A DNA stretch of 5,694 bases from Planctomycetota bacterium (GCA_022567055.1 JADFHU010000410.1:1-5694), one strand, 5' to 3'; shown: positions 1 through 5,694, counted from the first letter of the stretch. Program-made: numbers and translations. The notes: generated by a model not told the origin, from the letters alone.

Positions 1-45
1 TTTCTGACGGATGAAAAGAAAGTTTCCCTACCTGAATATCTATGA
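1..45 (+). CDS. Possible 3' end of an upstream gene (partial, unidentified)
   Basis: The first forward frame is open from base 1 and reads FLTDEKKVSLPEYL before a TGA at 43-45; the other two forward frames stop within the first 14 bases. The short charged tail ending in 'SLPEYL' looks like a plausible protein C-terminus; some Gfo/Idh/MocA-type oxidoreductases of sugar-degrading Planctomycetota end in a similar way, but 14 residues cannot identify a family. The gap to the next start at 62 is 16 bases and holds a ribosome binding site but no terminator-like hairpin, so if this is real the two genes are probably co-transcribed. It could equally be chance open frame in a leader. Confidence 0.35.
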   Translation, partial: FLTDEKKVSLPEYL

Positions 46-50
46 ATTTT

Positions 51-54
51 GGAG
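51..54 (+). promoter_or_regulatory. Ribosome binding site (GGAG) that decides the start at 62
   Basis: GGAG lies 7 bases before the ATG at 62 (10 before the tandem ATG at 65), which is ideal spacing. An in-frame ATG also exists at 11 (TGA in frame at 5), but it has only a weak GACGG directly against it. Starting at 11 would add 17 residues, several of them charged or bulky, ahead of a good signal peptide. ATG 62 is therefore preferred. Confidence 0.7.
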
Positions 55-61
55 ACCCCCC

Positions 62-181
62 ATGATGAGGATATCGGCCAAGTTCATCCCTTCCCGCTGC
101 GCCGGTTTGATTGGTTTCCTTGCCTGTACGACGGCTCTTCTCCTAGGGGATCTCTCGGGTCTCGTAAGACCCGCACAGGCC
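62..181 (+). other. Signal peptide (residues 1-40)
   Basis: The N-terminus begins MMRISAK with further basic R12, followed by a hydrophobic stretch at residues 13-35 (AGLIGFLA, TALLLG) and a classic A-Q-A motif at 38-40 before A41. This predicts Sec export with cleavage after residue 40. C22 follows F-L-A, a poor match to a lipobox, so lipoprotein anchoring is possible but less likely. Export fits the heme c, lectin-like and PA14-like domains downstream, since c-type heme is attached outside the cytoplasm. Confidence 0.85.
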
Positions 182-3100
182 GCACTCGACCTCTCCGCTG
201 CGGGGAAGAACGCCCACATTGTGATCGTCGCCGGTGACGCTGAGTACGGGTCGCGACGCTCCATGGCCGCCTTCACGGATCGGCTTCGGGAGGAGTTTGG
301 GTTCAAGGTCACCCTCATCGAGAGCAGGGTTGGCGTCTTGGAAAACGAGGACAACCCGGACAAATCAATCCCCGGTCTGGAAGTCCTCAAAGAGGCCGAC
401 CTCCTTGTTATCTATGTCCGCATGCGCATCCCTCCTCAGGAGCAACTGGACCTCCTACACTCGTACTTCGAAGCGGGCAAACCCGCCATCGGCATTCGTA
501 CCACCACGCACGGTTTCACCAACGACCGGGGCTGGTGCCCGCGCTACTTTGGCGGCCACTATTGGCGCCACGAAGGAGAAGGCGTGGAAACCTTCGCGCT
601 GCCCCAGATGCAGAGTCACCCGATTCTTCGGGGCGTCCCCCGCCACGAATGGAACGATGCCTCGTCACTCTACACCTCAGGCCCCCTCTCCGATATGGCG
701 CAGGCGCTGGTACTGGGACGCATCGACAATGAGACACCGCCGCAACCCTTTGCCTGGGTGAACGAATACAAGGCGGGGTCACGGCAATTCTTTGCCACCA
801 TGGGGCATCCCGAAGACATCGCCCTCCCCGGGAACCAGGCGCTGCTGTGCAACGCCACCTTCTGGTGCCTGGGCATGGAAGTCCCCTCAGGCGGCGTGCT
901 CAATCCCGCGGGCGGGGTCACTACAGCCCAAGCGGCAAGAGCCCATCCCGCACCGCCCGATAGGGCGCCGCCGATCGGTGCAGAGGTTCTGTTCGACGGT
1001 GGCGATCTGGCCCAGTGGGACTGGTGGTTCGGCGGCAAGGAACCAAGCGTCTACGGTTTGGACGGTCGGGCGCACAGCGGCGCGGGATTACCCGAGTTCG
1101 CCGGGGCTCGGTGGCGGGTGGACGGGGGCGCCGCGATTGCGGGACTCGGCTACGGTGACATCGTCAGCCGAGAACGGTTCGCGGACATCCGGTTCCACTG
1201 CGATTTCCTCATTCCGGAAACGCCCACGGACACGAAGCGCATCTGGAAGGGCAATAGCGGCGTCTATCTGAATGGTCGCTACGAGGTCCAGATCCTCGAT
1301 TCCCATCAGGACGCGACCCTCGACGAGAACGCCTGCGGCGCCATCAACGGCATGATCGCTCCCTCCCTGAATGCCTGCCGCCCCGCCGGTCAATGGCAAG
1401 CGCTCGATGTCACCTTCAAGGCGGCACGTTTTGCCCGCGGATCAAAAGTCAGCAATGCCCGCATGACGGTCCGACTCAATGGTCAGACCATTCACAACAA
1501 CGTCGAGTTGGAGGACTCGACCGTATGGGGTTTCCCCGAGGAGGGGTCCGATGGTCCGCTTTTAGGGCCGGTTCGTCTTCAGGCGGACAGCGCTCCGGTC
1601 CGGTTCGCCAATGTGTGGGTGACGGCGCTCGCGCCCGGCGCCGTCGAAGCGGCGCTGCCGACACCGCTCACCCTAACCGGCGATGAGTGGAGTGACATGA
1701 ACTACGGCCCCTACACCACCCTGTCCCTGGAAGTGTACCGGGGCAACATCGCCTACAAGGGGATTGCTATCCGCGTGGACGAGGGGAAGGGAGGCGTCTC
1801 CAAGGGCAATGAATTCATGCTCTTTGACACCGACACCCTGCGCTTCGCCGGGGCCTGGACCGGACCGGAGTTCATCAACTGGCGCGGGATCTTTCTCAAT
1901 GGCCAACACGAGATCCACCCCAAGATCGTGGGAGATCTGGTGTTCAGCAACCCGGTCGGTCCCGGTTGGGGGCGACCCGGCGATGAAAGCTTCGCGGACG
2001 ATCGGGTCGTCGGGCGCGATGGCCTCATGTACGGACCCACCGCTCGGGATTGGATGCACTGGAAGGGACTCTACCTCCACGAGAACAGGGTTCTGCTCAA
2101 CTACACGGTCGGTGACACCGAGATACTGGAACTGCCCGGTTCGGCCGGCACCTTCGGCAATCGGGTCTTCACACGAACGTTTAATATCGGACCCCGCCAG
2201 CAGGATCTCATCTTGCAGGTCGCCCACCTGCCGGGGACGGCGCCAGAGATCATCCCCCGCGGCGGGGGGCCGGGTCTGGCCATATTCGAACCGAATGAGG
2301 ACGCGCCCAGACCGCTGATGGGAGAGGAAAATGTCCTAGCGTTTGACGGGCAGGCGAGCATTCAGATCAACCGAGCCGAAGATTTCGCCTCGGTAGCCGA
2401 CGAGTACACGATCTACGCCCGAATCAAGACTCGCCGAGGGGGAACCATCCTATCCATCGCAGACCAAGGCGAGGAATGGATCGAGAATGGTAGGACCCTC
2501 TTTGTTCAGGAGGGTCACCTGATCTTTGACATCGGCTGGGTCGGCGCGGTCGAGTCTGAATCGACCTTGGACGATGGCGACTGGCATCACGTCGCGATGA
2601 CCTATCGGCAAGATCGAGAGGAGGGCCTCGTGCGTCTCTACGTCGATGGGCGTTTCGAGGGCGAAGAGACATTGGCGCCGGAAGAGGCCTTGGAAGATCC
2701 GGCCGTTCGCATCGGCTACACCTCCAATAATTTTCCCGAGGGCGCGCCCACCTTTTTCATCGGGGAGATGTCAGAGGTGGGGTATTACCGGCGCGCCTTG
2801 GACGATGACGAGATACGCAGCATGGCCCGCCGCTTCCGCCGGGGCAATCCCCGGCGCATCGAGAACAGGGGCCTGATCGCCCGCTGGGTCATGAATCCGC
2901 AAAAGGATGGCGGGATTGTCGATCGCGCGCAAAAAGGTCACGACGGAATCTTGAACCGTGAATCCGAGCAGACGCTTCCTGCCAGTGCCGCCGCCGTCCG
3001 CGGCGGACCGTCCGGCATGCAATGGATGACCACCGATGACGGCCACCTGCGCCTGAGGATTCCGGCGGGTGAAGCCGCCCTGCGCCTCTGTGTCGTCCAG

Positions 3101-5694
3101 GGGAGGCTGCCCGAAAAAGAGGGTCACGCCGCATTTGTTGACCTCGCCAATCAGGTCGATGCGGATGTGGACCTCACCCTGCTTACGCGCGGCGGACCGC
3201 CCCGCTGGCGGGAAAGACTGACCACCGAAGGAGAACTCGGGGACAGTCGAGACGCCTACGCCATCGATGTCCTGACGCCCCCCATGAAAAACCCCTTCCG
3301 TTCCTGGCTCCGCTTCGGCGGCTTCGACTTCTTCAAGGACGATTCCACGGCCGCCATCTGCACCTGGAACGGCGACGTGTGGCTCGTTCGCGGCATCGAC
3401 GATTCCCTGAAAAAACTCGAATGGCAGCGGATCGCCACCGGCATGTTTCAACCCCTGGGACTGAAGATCGTCGACGAGGAGATCTTTGTCATCTGCCGCG
3501 ATCAGATGACGAAGCTCCACGATCTGAACGGCGACGGGGAGATCGATTTTTACGAAAACTTCAACAACGACCAGCAGGTGACCGAACACTTTCACGAGTT
3601 TGCCCTGGATCTGCAAATCGGTACGGATGGTGATTTCTACTACACCAAGGGCGGTCGCCACGCTGCCGATTCCATCGTCCCTCACCACGGCACCCTCATT
3701 CGCGTCGCAAGGGACGGTAGCACGTCGGAGATTATTTCCAACGGATTCCGCGCACCCAACGGGCTGGGCATGGGGCCGAAGGGCGAAGTCTTGATCGCCG
3801 ACAATCAGGGCCATTGGATCCCCGCCAACCGCATCAACTGGGTCAAACCGGGCGGCTTCTATGGTTACATGTGGGGATACATCGAGGGCCAGGAAATCGA
3901 CGGCTATGACCCGCCGCTCTGCTGGATTCACCCCAGCGTCGATCGCTCCCCCAGCACCTTCGTCTGGGTGCCCGATGATCGATGGGGCCCGCTCAAGGAT
4001 CGGGTCATCACGGTTTCCTATGGCATGGGACAGATCTTCCACGTCCTGTACGAAGAGGTCGACGGTGTGGTCCAAGGCGGTGTGGTGCGTTTCCCCCTGG
4101 AATTCGATTCCGGCATCTGCCGCGCCGATTTCCGTGACTCAGACGGCCAGCTCTACCTGGCCGGCCTCTTCGGTTGGGCCGGGAACAAGACGCGTCCCGG
4201 CGGATTCTACCGCGTTCGGTACACCGGGCAACCCGTGCACCTGCCTGCGGAGATTCACATCGCCTCGGACGGCCTGAGCCTGACCTTTACCGGTCCGCTC
4301 GATCCCGATCGTGCGACGGACTACGGCAACTACGGAGTCAGTGTCTGGAATTACAAGTGGCGCGCACAATACGGTAGTCCCGACTATAAACGGAACGGCG
4401 AAGAGGGCAGAGACACGCTCGCGGTGACCTCGGCCTCCCTCTCTCAGGACAAGAGGACGGTCTATCTGCGCATCCCGGACATCAGCGAGATCATGCAGAT
4501 GGAGATTCGCCTCAACATCGCGGCCGAGGACGGAACCCCCATCAAGCACTCCGTGCACAATACCATCAATGTCGTTCCCAAGGTATCCATAGAGGCCTGG
4601 ATGTCGGGCGACACGCTTCGAGGCCAGGAACGCGCGGCGGACGTGGCAAGCGATCTGCCCCTGGGCTTGGTGCAAACGCTGTCACTGCAAAAGGACCCAG
4701 ACAAGAGCGACACCCGCGTGTCCCGCCTGGTTGCCCTCTATTGCCCCGAAGGTCAGCCGGTGACGCCCTTTCTTCCGGCCGGTCCCTTCGTCTCCACTTG
4801 GGAAGGCTATATACGCGGAGACATCAACGACGACTATACCTTCACGGCCGTCTCCAACGGGAGGGCCAGCGTCACGGTTAACGGCGAGACGGTCCTAAGA
4901 ACGAATGCCCGAGGCAGGACGACTCAAACTCGGCCGGTCGGAATCCGCAGTGGCTTGAATCCCATCAAAATCATCTATCGTTCACCCCCGCAGGGAGCGG
5001 CACAGTTCCGACTCGACTGGGAGTCCGCCACCATCGAGCGTGAACCGGTCCCGGCGACCTACCTGGTCAGACGCAACGACCCTGCCGATCTCGAGCGCGG
5101 GTTGGCCTTAAGAAGGGGAAGGGACCTCTTTGCTCAGCACCGCTGCCTCCAGTGCCATGCGAAGGACACCGAGGGTGAGACCTTTGCCATGCCGGAACTG
5201 GGCTTTGAGGCGCCGACACTCGACCACATCGGTCAAAAGTTTCGCAACGACTGGGTGACCCGATTCCTAGAGAACCCTCAGGAGTTGGCGCCCCATTCCG
5301 ACATGCCGTCGGTGCTGACGTCACAGGCGCAGGCCGCGGACATCGCTGCCGACCTAGCCAGTTCCGCCGACTTCAACGCCGCCGTGACCGCCGGCACCAT
5401 CGTCATCACTGCTGGTACCGGCGCCGTTGGTGAAACTGCCGCAGCTTCTTTTGCCGGTGACGTGACCGCGACCTCGATCACCCTGAACGATGATGCTGCT
5501 GGTAATCTCGCGACCACCTCCGTGACTTTCGATGGCACCACGGCTCAGACCGTGACCACCGATATCGTTGGTGCTGCCGCAGGCGAAGGTGTCTTGAAGG
5601 TCACCAATACCTCTACCTCTGGCGTCGCGATCTCGGGCGACGCCGGTGGTTCCGGCAACAACCTCGCCTCCGCGCAAATCCTGCTCGGTTCGAC
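62..5694 (+). CDS. Giant secreted multidomain protein: ThuA-like, DUF1080, DUF6797, LamG-like, propeller, PA14-like, cytochrome c (3' partial)
   Basis: One uninterrupted frame of 1,877 codons runs off the window without a stop. Seen in the translation: signal peptide (1-40, AQA cleavage motif at 38-40); ThuA-like domain (52-273); DUF1080 (about 308-521); DUF6797 (541-725); LamG-like jellyroll (757-921); sugar-dehydrogenase-like beta-propeller (about 1060-1393); Ig/Big-like domain (1394-1506); PA14-like domain (1555-1660); cytochrome c with a single CLQCH heme site at 1695-1699 and probable Met ligand M1748; then an adhesin-like tail (about 1769-1877). The core from DUF6797 through cytochrome c matches a family I recognise from Planctomycetota and Verrucomicrobiota, where it is annotated only by domain and has no characterised enzyme. 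The likely role is periplasmic or extracellular carbohydrate binding and oxidation with heme c as electron outlet; this is inference. Start 62 was chosen on its GGAG site and the signal peptide. The odd part is the last 109 residues, whose composition differs sharply. The gene is certain; its true C-terminus is unknown. Confidence 0.93.
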   Translation, partial: MMRISAKFIPSRCAGLIGFLACTTALLLGDLSGLVRPAQAALDLSAAGKNAHIVIVAGDAEYGSRRSMAAFTDRLREEFGFKVTLIESRVGVLENEDNPDKSIPGLEVLKEADLLVIYVRMRIPPQEQLDLLHSYFEAGKPAIGIRTTTHGFTNDRGWCPRYFGGHYWRHEGEGVETFALPQMQSHPILRGVPRHEWNDASSLYTSGPLSDMAQALVLGRIDNETPPQPFAWVNEYKAGSRQFFATMGHPEDIALPGNQALLCNATFWCLGMEVPSGGVLNPAGGVTTAQAARAHPAPPDRAPPIGAEVLFDGGDLAQWDWWFGGKEPSVYGLDGRAHSGAGLPEFAGARWRVDGGAAIAGLGYGDIVSRERFADIRFHCDFLIPETPTDTKRIWKGNSGVYLNGRYEVQILDSHQDATLDENACGAINGMIAPSLNACRPAGQWQALDVTFKAARFARGSKVSNARMTVRLNGQTIHNNVELEDSTVWGFPEEGSDGPLLGPVRLQADSAPVRFANVWVTALAPGAVEAALPTPLTLTGDEWSDMNYGPYTTLSLEVYRGNIAYKGIAIRVDEGKGGVSKGNEFMLFDTDTLRFAGAWTGPEFINWRGIFLNGQHEIHPKIVGDLVFSNPVGPGWGRPGDESFADDRVVGRDGLMYGPTARDWMHWKGLYLHENRVLLNYTVGDTEILELPGSAGTFGNRVFTRTFNIGPRQQDLILQVAHLPGTAPEIIPRGGGPGLAIFEPNEDAPRPLMGEENVLAFDGQASIQINRAEDFASVADEYTIYARIKTRRGGTILSIADQGEEWIENGRTLFVQEGHLIFDIGWVGAVESESTLDDGDWHHVAMTYRQDREEGLVRLYVDGRFEGEETLAPEEALEDPAVRIGYTSNNFPEGAPTFFIGEMSEVGYYRRALDDDEIRSMARRFRRGNPRRIENRGLIARWVMNPQKDGGIVDRAQKGHDGILNRESEQTLPASAAAVRGGPSGMQWMTTDDGHLRLRIPAGEAALRLCVVQGRLPEKEGHAAFVDLANQVDADVDLTLLTRGGPPRWRERLTTEGELGDSRDAYAIDVLTPPMKNPFRSWLRFGGFDFFKDDSTAAICTWNGDVWLVRGIDDSLKKLEWQRIATGMFQPLGLKIVDEEIFVICRDQMTKLHDLNGDGEIDFYENFNNDQQVTEHFHEFALDLQIGTDGDFYYTKGGRHAADSIVPHHGTLIRVARDGSTSEIISNGFRAPNGLGMGPKGEVLIADNQGHWIPANRINWVKPGGFYGYMWGYIEGQEIDGYDPPLCWIHPSVDRSPSTFVWVPDDRWGPLKDRVITVSYGMGQIFHVLYEEVDGVVQGGVVRFPLEFDSGICRADFRDSDGQLYLAGLFGWAGNKTRPGGFYRVRYTGQPVHLPAEIHIASDGLSLTFTGPLDPDRATDYGNYGVSVWNYKWRAQYGSPDYKRNGEEGRDTLAVTSASLSQDKRTVYLRIPDISEIMQMEIRLNIAAEDGTPIKHSVHNTINVVPKVSIEAWMSGDTLRGQERAADVASDLPLGLVQTLSLQKDPDKSDTRVSRLVALYCPEGQPVTPFLPAGPFVSTWEGYIRGDINDDYTFTAVSNGRASVTVNGETVLRTNARGRTTQTRPVGIRSGLNPIKIIYRSPPQGAAQFRLDWESATIEREPVPATYLVRRNDPADLERGLALRRGRDLFAQHRCLQCHAKDTEGETFAMPELGFEAPTLDHIGQKFRNDWVTRFLENPQELAPHSDMPSVLTSQAQAADIAADLASSADFNAAVTAGTIVITAGTGAVGETAAASFAGDVTATSITLNDDAAGNLATTSVTFDGTTAQTVTTDIVGAAAGEGVLKVTNTSTSGVAISGDAGGSGNNLASAQILLGS
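215..880 (+). other. ThuA-like (class I glutamine amidotransferase-like) domain, residues 52-273
   Basis: The segment opens with HIVIVAGDAEYGS (52-64), a typical first strand of ThuA-like domains in Planctomycetota. It continues with GLEVLKEADLLVIYVR, GIRTTTHGF (144-152), a 'HPILRGV' turn, FATMGH (244-249) and the closing FWCLGME (268-273 approx.). ThuA-like domains have a flavodoxin-like amidotransferase fold; the name comes from trehalose utilisation, but the biochemical role is unknown. At the position of the nucleophile elbow the sequence is G-I-R-T-T-T-H, with no cysteine, so glutaminase activity is not expected. It is often found beside or fused to DUF1080, as here. Confidence 0.85.
983..1624 (+). 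other. DUF1080 / 3-keto-disaccharide hydrolase family domain, residues about 308-521
   Basis: Family hallmarks visible are the opening 'EVLFDGGDLAQWDWW' (309-321), 'GVYLNGRYEVQILDS' (400-414), 'AGQWQALDVTFKA' and the closing 'VRFANVWVTAL'. The fold is a concanavalin-like jellyroll. The family (PF06439) is named for hydrolysis of 3-keto-disaccharides, and related members cleave 3-keto-glycosides; whether this copy is catalytic cannot be judged from sequence. It is joined to the ThuA-like domain by a Pro/Ala-rich linker (about 274-306). An aromatic cluster around W319-W322 may line a sugar site (inference). Confidence 0.85.
1682..2236 (+). other. DUF6797 domain, residues about 541-725
   Basis: I recognise this as DUF6797 from 'DEWSDMNYGPYTTLSLEV', 'YKGIAIRVD', FDTDTLRFAGAWTG (588-601), 'NPVGPGWG', 'YGPTARDWMHWKGLY' (ending at Y671) and 'VLLNYTVGDTEILELPG'. 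The function is unknown. In the proteins I recall, it sits before the propeller and cytochrome c domains of large secreted proteins, as it does here. The many Trp/Tyr/Gly strand motifs suggest an all-beta, lectin-like or early propeller-type fold; that is inference. The segment makes the assignment to the PVC-type family firm. Confidence 0.8.
2330..2824 (+). other. LamG-like (concanavalin-type) jellyroll domain, residues about 757-921
   Basis: The sequence shows the standard LamG-like order: 'NVLAFDGQASIQI' (757-769), 'EYTIYARIKT', 'GGTILSIAD', DDGDWHHVAMTY around W841-H842-H843, 'VRLYVDGRFEG' (D862-G863), and 'FIGEMSEVGYYRRALDDDEI' ending at I918. Such domains bind glycans or act as spacers in secreted proteins. 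Directly after it (937-965) 'GLIARWVMNPQKDGG...HDGILN' resembles the first strands of a second LamG domain that does not continue. Confidence 0.85.
3239..4237 (+). other. Beta-propeller domain, sugar-dehydrogenase-like, residues about 1060-1393
   Basis: Blade-like motifs follow in order: 'RFGGFDFF' (to 1092), 'AAICTWNGDVWLV' (W1103, W1108), 'QPLGLKIVDEEIFVICRDQ', DLNGDGEID (1154-1162), EHFHEF (1175-1180), 'RAPNGLGMGPKGEVLIADNQGHW' (1230-1252), PGGFYGYMWGY (1263-1273), 'DRWGPLKDRVITVSYG' and 'DGQLYLAGLFGWAGN'. The 'APNGL..GP.GE....D..G' pattern is typical of the soluble glucose/sorbosone dehydrogenase and PVC 'membrane-bound dehydrogenase' propellers. DLNGDGEID matches a calcium-loop pattern. 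A redox role with the C-terminal heme is plausible, but no cofactor-binding residue can be assigned. Blade number is not resolved. Confidence 0.75.
4241..4579 (+). other. Ig/Big-like beta domain after the propeller, residues about 1394-1506
   Basis: The segment reads 'LPAEIHIASDGLSLTFTGPLDPDRATDYGNYGVSVWNY' (W1429), 'KWRAQYGSPDY', 'LAVTSASLSQDKRTVYLRIPDI' (I1471-P1472-D1473) and 'IKHSVHNTINVV' (to 1505). This is the bacterial Ig-like module that commonly follows the propeller in DUF6797 and related PVC proteins, with the usual 'L.F..PLDP..A.....Y.V..W.Y' and 'V.L.IPD' signatures. It is most likely a structural spacer that packs between the propeller and the electron-transfer part. Confidence 0.65.
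4724..5041 (+). other. PA14-like domain, residues about 1555-1660
   Basis: Visible PA14 features are 'FVSTWEGYIRGDINDDYTFTAVSNGRASVTVNGETVL' (W1580) and 'VGIRSGLNPIKIIYRSPPQGAAQFRLDWES' (W1653). This is the expected order: a Trp-Gly-containing strand, an 'Y.F...S.....V.VNG' strand, then a 'G.N.I.I.Y' strand and a final 'F.L.W'. PA14 modules bind glycans in many secreted enzymes and adhesins. Here it lies directly before the cytochrome c domain, as in other Planctomycetota proteins. Confidence 0.75.
5087..5365 (+). other. Cytochrome c domain, mono-heme, residues about 1676-1768
   Basis: The domain reads 'DLERGLALRRGRDLFAQHRCLQCH', with the heme-attachment motif C1695-L-Q-C1698-H1699. 'FEAPTLDHIGQKFRNDWVTRFLENPQELAPHSDMPSVL' follows, giving M1748 as the likely distal ligand, then the C-terminal helix 'QAADIAADLASS'. 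It is the only CxxCH in the visible protein, so one heme c is expected. In the usual helix 'DIAAYLxS' an aromatic residue packs near the heme; here it is D1764, at the very point where the sequence starts to differ from the family. It probably takes electrons from the propeller or passes them to a soluble carrier (inference). Confidence 0.85.
5366..5694 (+). other. Adhesin/autotransporter-like beta-repeat segment fused in frame (partial), residues about 1769-1877
   Basis: The last 109 residues are rich in Thr, Ala, Gly, Ser and Val, have one Lys, and have no Arg, Cys, Trp, His or Tyr. They carry beta-solenoid-like phrases such as 'VTAGTIVITAGTG', 'ASFAGDVTATSITLND', 'SVTFDGTTAQTVTTDI', 'GAAAGEGVLKVTNTS' and 'NNLASAQILLGS'. 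This pattern is typical of passenger repeats in large proteobacterial autotransporters and Rickettsia OmpA/OmpB-like surface proteins, based on recall rather than a search. Codon use also changes: Gly is only GGT or GGC, and GCT, TCT and ACT become common. The segment is cut by the window end. It is either a surface stalk fused to the redox protein or a chimeric contig end. Confidence 0.6.

Noticed and set aside
11..61. Alternative start at the in-frame ATG at position 11
   Set aside because: It has almost no ribosome binding site and would place 17 residues including FPYLNIYEFWRPP before a good signal peptide. The ATG at 62 has GGAG at ideal spacing.
119..130. Lipobox-like sequence F-L-A-C ending at C22
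   Set aside because: The -3 position is Phe and -2 is Leu, a poor lipobox, while a clean A-Q-A cleavage motif occurs at residues 38-40. Kept only as an alternative.
1764..2318. Open frame of 184 codons on the forward strand in another frame, with a similar one on the reverse strand at 1673-2227
   Set aside because: Both overlap the DUF6797 domain, whose motifs (FDTDTLRFAGAWTG, W543, W599) are unmistakable in the main frame. The alternatives have low-complexity Ser/Arg/Pro-rich translations.
2771..4075. Long open frame of 434 codons on the reverse strand
   Set aside because: It lies fully inside the well-recognised LamG-to-propeller coding region on the forward strand. In high-GC genes the reverse frame is often open by chance; its translation shows no recognisable domain, and the forward reading has clear family motifs throughout.
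5366..5694. DNA-level tandem repeats or CRISPR-like array in the adhesin-like tail
   Set aside because: The repetitive feel is at the amino-acid level (Thr/Gly/Ala-rich strands). I see no exact repeated units with regular spacing, and the window holds at most about one repeat unit.
5553..5694. Transcription terminator or gene end near the right edge
   Set aside because: No stop codon in the main frame and no GC-rich hairpin followed by a T run was seen; the gene simply leaves the window.

Overview
The window is filled by one very long forward-strand gene. It starts at position 62 and is still open at the last base (1,877 codons visible, no stop). Before it are about 60 bases of leader, which may include the last 14 codons of an upstream gene. 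High GC, a Sec-type signal peptide, and the order ThuA-like / DUF1080 / DUF6797 / LamG-like / beta-propeller / PA14-like / cytochrome c point to a Planctomycetota-Verrucomicrobiota-type bacterium, or a related lineage that carries these large secreted 'DUF6797 plus cytochrome c' proteins. The phylum is inferred from recalled family architecture, not from a search.

Layout: 1-45, possible tail of an upstream gene (reads as FLTDEKKVSLPEYL, then TGA). 51-54, a GGAG ribosome binding site. 62-181, signal peptide. About 215-880, ThuA-like domain. 983-1624, DUF1080 (3-keto-disaccharide hydrolase family). 1682-2236, DUF6797. 2330-2824, LamG-like lectin fold. 3239-4237, six-bladed-type propeller, resembling glucose/sorbosone dehydrogenases. 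4241-4579, an Ig/Big-like beta domain. 4724-5041, PA14-like domain. 5087-5365, mono-heme cytochrome c. From about 5366 to the end the protein changes to a Thr/Ala/Gly-rich, Arg-, Cys- and Trp-free sequence resembling the beta-solenoid repeats of autotransporter adhesins.

How the parts could work together (inference): the exported protein binds carbohydrate through its lectin-like domains, oxidises or hydrolyses it with the propeller and DUF1080 domains, and passes electrons to its own heme c. The main surprise is the abrupt join between the cytochrome c domain and adhesin-like sequence at about 5345-5410, with a change in codon and amino-acid use. It is either an unusual fusion of a redox enzyme to a surface-display stalk or a chimeric assembly join. 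The sequence alone cannot decide, and the assembly explanation must be excluded first. I see no RNA genes, mobile elements, CRISPR arrays or terminators.
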